A stretch of DNA of 5,125 nt. Origin: SKLM01 sp041687115 (GTDB lineage: Bacteria > Chloroflexota > Anaerolineae > B4-G1). Position 1 is the first letter of the stretch, and every line of letters begins with the position of its first letter. The notes below the pieces were generated by a model. That model saw only the letters and a program-made list of their open reading frames with translations, was not told the DNA's origin and made no database searches. Positions 1 through 4,318 of the stretch are shown here, piece after piece. The position numbers and the translations under genes are program-made. The stretch is from the NCBI GenBank assembly GCA_041687115.1, contig JAWLCP010000164.1, positions 1-5,125 on the forward strand, read 5' to 3'.

Positions 1-7
1 CACCAGC

Positions 8-27
8 GGCAGGTATGGAAACCTGCC
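8..27. repeat. Inverted repeat, outer copy
   Basis: ggcaggt (8-14) and acctgcc (21-27) are perfect 7-bp arms around a 6-nt loop (atggaa). This is identical to the element at 69-88 and part of the 61-bp tandem unit. No run of T follows on either strand, so it does not look like a classical intrinsic terminator. From memory, palindromes of this type occur as dispersed intergenic repeats in some Chloroflexota; a genome search would decide this. Confidence 0.75.
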
Positions 28-68
28 CTACATGTCCTCGGCAGGGTTGAACTTCCACGCGCACCAGC

Positions 69-88
69 GGCAGGTATGGAAACCTGCC
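69..88. repeat. Inverted repeat abutting the stop codon of the DUF6125 gene
   Basis: Perfect 7-bp arms (69-75 and 82-88) flank a 6-nt loop. On the minus strand the stem begins directly after the TAG stop (91-89). It could form a hairpin at the 3' end of the transcript that protects or partly terminates it. The sequence after the stem is GC-rich with no T run, so factor-independent termination is not supported. Confidence 0.75.
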
Positions 89-616
89 CTACATGTCCTT
101 GGCAAGGGTGAACTTCCACGCGCACCAGTAGTCCTCAGGATGGGGATCGGGTGGGCAGGCGATGCACTCGGTCTCGATCCACGGATCGATGGCGGTGGCG
201 AAGTTCCCGTACTCCACCAGGCCCACCGGCTTGCACGGGAAGTCGGGTAGTCCCTTCCGCTTTCGGGCGGACTGGACGCGACAGTCGTTCATGCGGAAGA
301 TGATGGTCCGTTCGTCGACGTCGATGATCTCCTGCTCGTTGATGCGGGCGTAGAGGCGGTATCCAAGCGCTCTCTTGAGGGCCGGAATCCCTCCCCCGGG
401 CTCGATGCCGAGGAAGCCCATGATGCGCCGGGCCTCGATGACGGTGAACCGCTCCCAAGCTCGCCGGTCGAGCTCGATGGCGGTCTCCATGTCGAGGGCA
501 TCTTCGGCAGCCAGGAACCAGAGTCCATCGTGGGCGAGCCAGTTCTTCGATGCGATCTCCAGCAGGTCGATCAGCTCCTCTTTGGAATGTTGACGCAGGA
601 TCTCTCGATCAGGCAA
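89..616 (-). CDS. DUF6125-family cysteine-containing protein
   Basis: A 175-residue, apparently soluble protein with no signal peptide or membrane segment. I recognise the pattern of the uncharacterised DUF6125 family, which I recall as resembling L-2-amino-thiazoline-4-carboxylic acid hydrolase-like proteins; its biochemical role is unknown to me. Visible landmarks are an N-terminal helical part with KNWLAHDGLWFLA (residues 24-36), METAIELD (43-50), and a C-terminal half rich in conserved-looking motifs: RMNDCRVQ (108-115), DFPCKPVG (125-132), TECIACPPD (149-157) and YWCAWKF (163-169). Cysteines fall at 112, 128, 151, 154 and 165. The spacing, including a CxxC, would suit metal or Fe-S binding, but that is inference. 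The start is a TTG at 616-614, chosen because an AGGAG lies 6 nt upstream and the family-like N-terminus begins there. The gene lies 150 bp downstream of the phosphatase gene on the same strand and may be transcribed separately. Its 3' end is duplicated at 1-61. Confidence 0.82.
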   Translation of the reverse strand: MPDREILRQHSKEELIDLLEIASKNWLAHDGLWFLAAEDALDMETAIELDRRAWERFTVIEARRIMGFLGIEPGGGIPALKRALGYRLYARINEQEIIDVDERTIIFRMNDCRVQSARKRKGLPDFPCKPVGLVEYGNFATAIDPWIETECIACPPDPHPEDYWCAWKFTLAKDM

Positions 617-622
617 GATATT

Positions 623-627
623 CTCCT
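623..627 (-). promoter_or_regulatory. Ribosome binding site supporting a TTG start
   Basis: On the minus strand GAGAGGAG precedes the gene; the AGGAG core (627-623) is 6 nt from the TTG at 616-614. There is no ATG or GTG alternative close to this Shine-Dalgarno sequence, so it decides the TTG start. Confidence 0.7.
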
Positions 628-683
628 CTCGCTACCAATGAACCGATATTGCGTGGGTCGTGGTTGAACTGCTGCTGAGCGCG

Positions 684-731
684 GAGATTCCTCCACTGCA
701 CTCCGCTGCGCTCCGTTCCGGTCGGAATGAC
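684..731. repeat. Interspersed intergenic repeat (gagattcc...ggaatgac type)
   Basis: This is the main content of the 150-bp gap (617-766) between the phosphatase and DUF6125 genes. The element starts gagattcctcc and ends ggtcggaatgac, with a GC-rich core of repeated ctccg motifs. Its ends carry an attcc/ggaat inverted repeat (687-691 and 724-728). I recall very similar elements, read as gtcattccga...ggaatctc, scattered in many copies between genes of diverse bacteria; that is from memory, not a search. It is non-coding. It may separate two transcription units or simply mark a permissive intergenic site. I see no convincing promoter for the DUF6125 gene in the rest of the gap. Confidence 0.55.
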
Positions 732-766
732 GGCTCAGGTAGGTCGTGGTCGGGCGTGGTCATGTC

Positions 767-1429
767 CTACAGATCCTGAAGGTGACAGGTGTCGTTCAGT
801 GCCACGATGGTGAAGGTGCCATCGGGTGCCGCGTCGAAGACGTTGACGGCGCAGGTCTCCTGCTGCAGCCGCCAGAAATGGTCGTTGCCGAGCCCCAGAA
901 CGGCGCAGAGCAGCACGCGATTGACCACCGTATGCCCGACCATGGCAACGGTCTGGCCGGGGTGGCGCTCAAGGATCTGGTCCAGCCCGAGGACTACCCG
1001 GTCTCGGACGTCACCGAGGTTCTCGCCGCCCGGGAACTGGACGGTATGCGGGGCATTGACCCAGGCGCGGAGGAGCTCGGGGTGGCGCTTCTCGAGCTCC
1101 TCGGGGGAATGACCCTGCCACTCGCCGAAGTCGATGTCGAGGAGGCCGTCGAAGGGCTCGGCAGCCAGCCGGTGAGCGTCGGCGATCGAGGCGGTCGCGG
1201 CGATCGAGGCGATCGCGGCGATCGCTTCTGCGGTCTGCATCGCTCGCTGCATCGGGCTGGAGTAGACGGCCTGGACCGGCCAGCGCTCGGCCAGGTAACG
1301 TCCGGTGGCCCGTGCTTGCCTGCGCCCGAAGGCGTCGAGCGGCAGATCGGCGCGGCCCCGGAACCGCACCTCACGATTCCACGCCGTCTGTCCATGGCGG
1401 ACCAGCACGATGCGCGTTCGCTTGCTCAT
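767..1429 (-). CDS. Histidine phosphatase family protein (phosphoglycerate mutase-like)
   Basis: A 220-residue cytoplasmic phosphatase of the usual family length. It has the RHG signature LVRHGQT (residues 9-15) with the phospho-accepting His12, the second phosphate-pocket arginine in SSPMQRAMQTAE (Arg62), the likely acid Glu103 in DFGEWQG, and the second catalytic histidine in MVGHTVVNR (His166). All catalytic residues are therefore present, and activity is expected. The substrate cannot be read from sequence. The FGEWQG and PGGENLGDVRDR stretches also occur in alpha-ribazole phosphatase (CobC) and broad sugar-phosphate phosphatases, so a specific name is not justified. Residues about 69-83 are a low-complexity alanine/isoleucine stretch from a 9-bp DNA repeat. 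The ATG (1429-1427) overlaps the hydrolase stop as ATGA, pointing to translational coupling. An AAGGAG lies at 1446-1441, 11 nt upstream, inside the hydrolase gene. Confidence 0.93.
   Translation of the reverse strand: MSKRTRIVLVRHGQTAWNREVRFRGRADLPLDAFGRRQARATGRYLAERWPVQAVYSSPMQRAMQTAEAIAAIASIAATASIADAHRLAAEPFDGLLDIDFGEWQGHSPEELEKRHPELLRAWVNAPHTVQFPGGENLGDVRDRVVLGLDQILERHPGQTVAMVGHTVVNRVLLCAVLGLGNDHFWRLQQETCAVNVFDAAPDGTFTIVALNDTCHLQDL
1182..1226. repeat. In-frame 9-bp tandem repeat within the phosphatase gene
   Basis: Five consecutive 9-bp units with consensus gcgatcgcg or gcgatcgag run from 1182 to 1226, the second being gcggtcgcg and the last imperfect. They encode an alanine/isoleucine-rich stretch at about residues 69-83, just after the QTAE helix. 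Changes by one unit would add or remove three residues without breaking the frame. Two units contain the palindrome gcgatcgc. Confidence 0.85.
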
Positions 1430-2592
1430 AGAGGTTCGCTCTCCTTGGGGTCCGGTGCAAGATCGTTTGGCTCGACGGAGGTCGTCCCTGGCTCGATCAT
1501 CAGCAGATTGAGGCGCTGCCAGGCAGCCAGTTGGATCTCCATGAAGGTCTCGAACTCCCGCACACCGCTGACGAGACGGACGGGGCCGGCTCTCCGTGGA
1601 TCTGTCACCAGTCTCCCGCTGTGGAGATCCTCGACGGTGATGGGCAGATGGGCGCGACGGAACTCGAAGAGGTCAGGGTGCGTGACGGCAAGCGCGGCGA
1701 CGGACTCCCAGAGAGGAAACCCGTCGTCACGGAACCAGAGTCTCATCAAGCCGTACCAGAGACGTATCCTCCGGGCGATCAGACGCGGGGCGGGGCCGTC
1801 CAGCGCCTGCAGGGCGGCGAACTGGGGGCTGCGGAAGATGGCCGTCAGGCCTGCCTCGCCCGGCGCGATGGTCGTCGGGCAGTCGGAGTGGATCGCCAGG
1901 TAAGCTCCCTCGGGGTCGGACGAGAAGTTCCGCTCCACCAACCGTCGCTCGTTCCAGGTCAACTCGCCCGACTGGCCCATCACGCCGCCCATCAGGTAGA
2001 GGCTGCGGAGTTTCTCGAAGAAGTGGGGGTCGAGCATCGACGCGTGTCTCAGGTTCGTCAGGGGACCGGTGGCCAGGACGACGATCTCATCGGGCGAACC
2101 GTGCGCCGCCTCCACCAGCGTTCGCGCTGCCTCGTTCTGCGAGGGATCGCCGTCAGGACGACCCGCTCCCCGAGCGACGACCACGTGATGGAGATTCAAG
2201 GTGTCCAGGAGATGTCGCGCGGTACGTGTCGTCATTCCCACCGATCCGTTGCCATAGGTGGTGGTCACGGCGCGGAGTTCGACGTTCGGCTCGCCGAGGA
2301 GGTAGAGCAGGGCGAGCCCGTCGCCCACGCTGTGGAAGGGTCGGCCGAGGGTCACGTCACAGTCGTAGATGAGGCGGACACGGCGTTCGCCTGGGCGGCG
2401 CGTCAGCTCAGGAAGCACGGGGGGCTGCGCCTGTCCCACGGCGAAGGCCGCGTGGAGGAAGACCCCGAGGCTGAGCAGCACCGCCGCGCCCAGCAGAGCG
2501 ATCAACCAGGCAAGCACCCCGAGGGCCGCCGTCAGAGCGACGCCGGCGACGATGAGCGCGATGGTGATCCACAGCCAAGGACTACGAAGCAA
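1426..2592 (-). CDS. Membrane-anchored nucleoside hydrolase-like protein (IUNH superfamily)
   Basis: A 388-residue protein. Residues 6-50 are an uncharged hydrophobic stretch able to form two membrane helices. A linker rich in Arg (TRRPGERRVR, 64-73) follows, then an inosine-uridine-preferring nucleoside N-ribohydrolase domain from about 70 to 365. Family landmarks are DCD (77-79) with VGDGLALL (89-96), TTTYGN (110-115), VVLATGPLTNL (171-181), LYLMGGV (198-204) and RNFSSDPEGA (221-230). These enzymes split nucleosides into base and ribose using a Ca2+ held by aspartates. Here the usual DD pair reads GD (90-91), and the late HD motif reads WE (295-296), so activity or substrate may differ. The positive charges after the helices suggest the domain faces the cytoplasm. 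The TTG start at 2592 is chosen because AGGAGG lies 9 nt upstream. The frame stays open to 3387, but that part lies over the transporter gene. The gene is followed by the phosphatase with an ATGA overlap. Confidence 0.88.
   Translation of the reverse strand: MLRSPWLWITIALIVAGVALTAALGVLAWLIALLGAAVLLSLGVFLHAAFAVGQAQPPVLPELTRRPGERRVRLIYDCDVTLGRPFHSVGDGLALLYLLGEPNVELRAVTTTYGNGSVGMTTRTARHLLDTLNLHHVVVARGAGRPDGDPSQNEAARTLVEAAHGSPDEIVVLATGPLTNLRHASMLDPHFFEKLRSLYLMGGVMGQSGELTWNERRLVERNFSSDPEGAYLAIHSDCPTTIAPGEAGLTAIFRSPQFAALQALDGPAPRLIARRIRLWYGLMRLWFRDDGFPLWESVAALAVTHPDLFEFRRAHLPITVEDLHSGRLVTDPRRAGPVRLVSGVREFETFMEIQLAAWQRLNLLMIEPGTTSVEPNDLAPDPKESEPL
1441..1446 (-). promoter_or_regulatory. Shine-Dalgarno for the phosphatase inside the hydrolase gene
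   Basis: AAGGAG on the minus strand (1446-1441) lies 11 nt before the phosphatase ATG, within the last codons of the hydrolase gene. With the ATGA stop/start overlap it allows both re-initiation and independent loading of ribosomes. Confidence 0.55.
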
Positions 2593-2601
2593 CGCTTGTT
2601 T

Positions 2602-2607
2602 CCTCCT
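2602..2607 (-). promoter_or_regulatory. Strong ribosome binding site deciding the hydrolase TTG start
   Basis: AGGAGG on the minus strand (2607-2602), within GAGGAGGAAA, lies 9 nt before the TTG at 2592-2590. The only nearby ATG (2624-2622) is in another frame and meets a stop after two further codons, so the TTG is the best start. Confidence 0.75.
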
Positions 2608-2614
2608 CGTGGCT

Positions 2615-2642
2615 ATTCTATCATGGGTCTCCGGCGCTGCAA
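2615..2642 (-). promoter_or_regulatory. Possible internal promoter before the hydrolase gene
   Basis: In the 71-bp gap after the transporter stop, the minus strand shows TAGAAT (2620-2615, 5 of 6 to the sigma70 -10) preceded by TGA, an extended -10 arrangement. A weak -35, TTGCAG (2642-2637), lies 16 nt upstream. Transcription would begin near 2608, leaving a very short leader that just includes the Shine-Dalgarno sequence. Plausible but unproven; readthrough from the transporter gene is equally likely. Confidence 0.35.
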
Positions 2643-2663
2643 TGTCCCGACCCACGACCCCTG

Positions 2664-3896
2664 CTACTCCGCCGGCATCACCACCATCATCAGCACCGCG
2701 GCGATCAGCGCGAGGACCCCGCCGAACAGGAAGGGGGCCGACGGGCCGAGACCCTCCCAGGCACCCACTCCCTGCCACAGGACGCCGGCGATAAGGGAGG
2801 CGGGGAAGTCCAGGATCCCCACGACTGCGTTGTAGGTTCCGTACGCGGTGCCCCGCAGATGGGGCTGGACGATGTCGGCCACCATGGCCTTGATGACTCC
2901 CTGGGTCAGGCCGTAGTAGACGCCGTACAGCCCGTAGAGCGCCCAGACGTGCCAGCCTTTTCCGGCCAGGGCGAAGCCGAGGTAGATGAGGGCGTAGACG
3001 AGCCAGCCTCCGACCACGACCCAGCGCCGGTCGACGCGATCCGAGAGGGAGCCGGCGGGGGTGGAGACGAGGGTGTAGACGATATTGAACGTGATCAGCA
3101 TCCCGAGCACGCCGATGGTGCTGAGGCCTCGCTCGTTGGCCCGAAGGACGAGGAAGGCGTCGGCGGAGTTGCCGAGGTCGAAGATGCCGACGATGATCAT
3201 GAACGTGGCGAAGCGACGGCCCAGGGCGCGGAACGAGATCTGGGGGCGTTCGTGCCGTTTCTTGAAAGGGACCTCCCGTGCGCCGACGGCCAGCGCGAGG
3301 ACGGCCAGGACGGCCGGCACCAGGCTGATAAGGACCACGGTGCGGAAGGTTCCTTCTGTCAGCTGGCCGACGCTCCCCTGAGACCACCAGACGACGGCCA
3401 GGGCGATCAGCAGCCCCAGAACCGCCCCACCTGTATCCGCGGCCCGGTGGAATCCGAAGGCCAGCCCGCGCTGATCCTCAGAGATGGAGTCGGCCACCAG
3501 GGCATCGCGAGGCGACGTCCGAATCCCCTTTCCCACCCGGTCGGCCCACCGCACCAGGCCCACCGCGAGCCACGAGTTGGCCACGTAGAAGAAGGGCTTG
3601 GAGAGCGTCGACAGGGCGTAGCCCCCGACGGCGAGCCACTTCCGTCCCCGCAGCTTGTCGGACAGCCAGCCGGAGAAGACCTTGAGCAGGCTGGCCGTCG
3701 ACTGGGCCAGCCCCTCGATGAGGCCGATGACGGCGGTCTCCACCCCGAGGACGTTGGCCAGGAAGAGCGGCAGGAGATTGATGACCATCTCGCTGGAGAT
3801 GTCGTTGAAGAAGCTGGTGAAGCTGGTGGCCCAGACGTTGCGGGGGAGCGAACGGAGGCCGGTGCTGGGTGCTTGGTGGTCGTTTTGTTTCGTCAT
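2664..3896 (-). CDS. MFS transporter (MJ1317-like group)
   Basis: A 410-residue inner-membrane protein of normal major facilitator length, with about 12 hydrophobic segments spread over the whole chain. The loop between helices 2 and 3 carries the MFS motif A as GWLSDKLRGRK (76-86), and a second copy, GSLSDRVDRRW (282-292), lies in the matching loop of the C-terminal half. TM1 carries FFNDISSEM (29-37), and the loop near helix 4 reads RVGKGIRTSPRDALVADS (120-137). This pattern is typical of the uncharacterised MJ1317-like MFS group. Substrate and direction of transport are not known. The ATG at 3896 is preferred over the upstream in-frame ATG at 3992 because AAAGGAA lies 10 nt before it, while the upstream ATG overlaps the -35 of the promoter. 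It is the first gene of the minus-strand unit and is followed 71 bp later by the hydrolase gene, with which it is probably co-transcribed. Confidence 0.9.
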   Translation of the reverse strand: MTKQNDHQAPSTGLRSLPRNVWATSFTSFFNDISSEMVINLLPLFLANVLGVETAVIGLIEGLAQSTASLLKVFSGWLSDKLRGRKWLAVGGYALSTLSKPFFYVANSWLAVGLVRWADRVGKGIRTSPRDALVADSISEDQRGLAFGFHRAADTGGAVLGLLIALAVVWWSQGSVGQLTEGTFRTVVLISLVPAVLAVLALAVGAREVPFKKRHERPQISFRALGRRFATFMIIVGIFDLGNSADAFLVLRANERGLSTIGVLGMLITFNIVYTLVSTPAGSLSDRVDRRWVVVGGWLVYALIYLGFALAGKGWHVWALYGLYGVYYGLTQGVIKAMVADIVQPHLRGTAYGTYNAVVGILDFPASLIAGVLWQGVGAWEGLGPSAPFLFGGVLALIAAVLMMVVMPAE

Positions 3897-3906
3897 CGTC
3901 TGTATG

Positions 3907-3913
3907 TTCCTTT
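3907..3913 (-). promoter_or_regulatory. Ribosome binding site of the MFS gene
   Basis: AAAGGAA on the minus strand (3913-3907) lies 10 nt before the ATG at 3896-3894. The spacing is a little long. It supports this start over the longer in-frame one at 3992. Confidence 0.55.
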
Positions 3914-3928
3914 CGGCGACGCTCAGGC

Positions 3929-3946
3929 AGAGACGTCCTTGTCTCT
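3929..3946. repeat. Short inverted repeat in the MFS leader
   Basis: agagac (3929-3934) and gtctct (3941-3946) are perfect 6-bp arms around a 6-nt spacer. The element falls between the predicted transcription start (near 3957) and the Shine-Dalgarno sequence of the MFS gene, so it could be an RNA hairpin in the leader or a repressor site just downstream of the start point. At six base pairs it may also be chance. Confidence 0.4.
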
Positions 3947-3963
3947 CCGTATCGGGTCTCGAT

Positions 3964-3992
3964 AGTGTAGTGTCTGGTGTGAGGGCTGTCAA
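3964..3992 (-). promoter_or_regulatory. Sigma70-type promoter for the MFS-hydrolase-phosphatase unit
   Basis: On the minus strand a perfect -35, TTGACA (3992-3987), is followed by a 17-bp spacer and TACACT (3969-3964, 4 of 6 to the -10). Transcription should start near 3957, giving a leader of about 60 nt to the ATG at 3896. A perfect 13-bp inverted repeat lies directly upstream of the -35. Confidence 0.65.
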
Positions 3993-3996
3993 GGTG

Positions 3997-4026
3997 CCCG
4001 CCCGAATCGAGCCCGATTCGGGCGGG
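3997..4026. repeat. Perfect 13-bp inverted repeat between divergent genes
   Basis: cccgcccgaatcg (3997-4009) and its exact reverse complement (4014-4026) flank a 4-nt centre, agcc. The element ends 4 bp upstream of the -35 of the transporter promoter and about 30 bp upstream of a possible plus-strand promoter. No T run follows on either strand, so a terminator is unlikely. It may be an operator for a dimeric regulator acting on both divergent genes, or a dispersed palindromic repeat. Confidence 0.7.
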
Positions 4027-4052
4027 TCCCGCGCCAGGCGTCCCGCGCCAGG
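4027..4052. repeat. 12-bp direct repeat with 14-bp period
   Basis: tcccgcgccagg occurs at 4027-4038 and again at 4041-4052, immediately after the large inverted repeat. It could be a pair of protein binding sites or slippage of a GC-rich stretch; nothing else marks its role. Confidence 0.55.
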
Positions 4053-4056
4053 GCAT

Positions 4057-4085
4057 TTGCCTATCTGAGTCTTCTGTGCTACTGT
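4057..4085 (+). promoter_or_regulatory. Possible plus-strand promoter for the aldolase gene
   Basis: TTGCCT (4057-4062, 4 of 6 to the -35) is followed by a 17-bp spacer and TACTGT (4080-4085, 3 of 6 to the -10), with an extended TGC just before it. Transcription would start near 4092 and leave a leader of roughly 225 nt before the ATG at 4319. A second weak candidate, TTGACG near 4248, has no fitting -10. Tentative. Confidence 0.3.
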
Positions 4086-4306
4086 TGGCGAGACCCCCAG
4101 GGGCGTGACCGGGGGACGATGCCCCCAGGCATGATCCCGAGACGCCTGGTACAGGATGCTGTATCGTCGCGCTTGTGTGGAGGGAGGCTGATGCTTCAGG
4201 TTCTCAACGGAGGCCCAACGTAAGAGCCATTCCTTCGCCTATCAGAGTTGACGTCGGCCCGTAGCCTCGAGAATCTGCTCGATCGTCGCACACTCAAATC
4301 ACAACC
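4086..4306 (+). other. Non-coding leader of the aldolase gene with small inverted repeats
   Basis: I find no convincing gene here. It holds ccccc/ggggg arms (4094-4098 and 4111-4115), an atgcc/ggcat hairpin (4119-4123 and 4128-4132, 4-nt loop), a tacag/ctgta hairpin (4150-4154 and 4159-4163, 4-nt loop) and a repeated cgagac (4089-4094, 4138-4143). The ccaggc at 4125-4130 can pair either within the second hairpin or with gcctgg at 4144-4149, so alternative folds are possible. I do not recognise a known riboswitch class. The part from about 4164 to 4306 shows no clear structure or operator. Confidence 0.4.
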
Positions 4307-4314
4307 AAGGAGGT
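4307..4314 (+). promoter_or_regulatory. Perfect Shine-Dalgarno of the aldolase gene
   Basis: aaggaggt fully matches the anti-Shine-Dalgarno sequence and lies 4 nt before the ATG at 4319, the strongest ribosome site in the window. It points to efficient translation. Confidence 0.85.
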
Positions 4315-4318
4315 ATCC

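Larger units (their letters stand above)
1..122. repeat. Two tandem copies of a 61-bp unit
   Basis: Bases 1-61 and 62-122 align without gaps and differ at only three sites (39/100, 44/105 and 47/108). A third partial copy begins at 123-128 (caccag) and then diverges. On the minus strand each unit contains the last ten codons of the DUF6125 gene, its TAG stop, and a 20-bp inverted repeat. The inner copy (62-122) is the real gene end, reading KFTLAKDM then stop. The outer copy would read KFNPAEDM then stop, so all three differences would change the amino acid. The outer copy lies beyond the stop and has no start or ribosome site, so it is most likely non-coding. The window begins exactly at a unit edge, so more copies may lie to the left. 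Confidence 0.9.

Noticed and set aside
8..88. CRISPR array or intrinsic terminator made of the repeated palindromes
   Set aside because: The two units are contiguous 61-bp duplicates with no variable spacers, and no T run follows the stems.
1209..1225. gcgatcgc palindromes as a cyanobacterial HIP1 signature
   Set aside because: They arise from the local 9-bp repeat and I did not notice them elsewhere in the window, so they do not indicate a cyanobacterial origin.
746..1903. Long plus-strand open frame over the phosphatase and hydrolase genes
   Set aside because: It is the complement of well-recognised genes, shows no family motif, and is a usual by-product of high GC.
1531..2835. Long plus-strand open frame over the hydrolase gene
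   Set aside because: Antisense to a gene with clear motifs; composition is rich in His, Gln, Arg and Gly with no recognisable domain.
2593..3387. Upstream extension of the nucleoside hydrolase frame to 3387
   Set aside because: The extra part overlaps the transporter gene on the same strand in another frame, has Arg/Pro-rich shadow composition, and the strong AGGAGG before TTG at 2592 marks the real start.
2859..3965. Long plus-strand open frame antisense to the transporter
   Set aside because: Its Asp/Gly/Glu-rich repetitive composition mirrors hydrophobic membrane codons on the other strand; no ribosome site or domain.
3897..3992. Longer MFS start at the ATG at 3992
   Set aside because: The extension is hydrophilic and unlike the family, and its start codon overlaps the TTGACA of the predicted promoter. 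The ATG at 3896 has its own ribosome site.
3997..4026. Bidirectional terminator
   Set aside because: It lies between divergent genes where no transcripts converge, and neither strand has a T tract after the stem.
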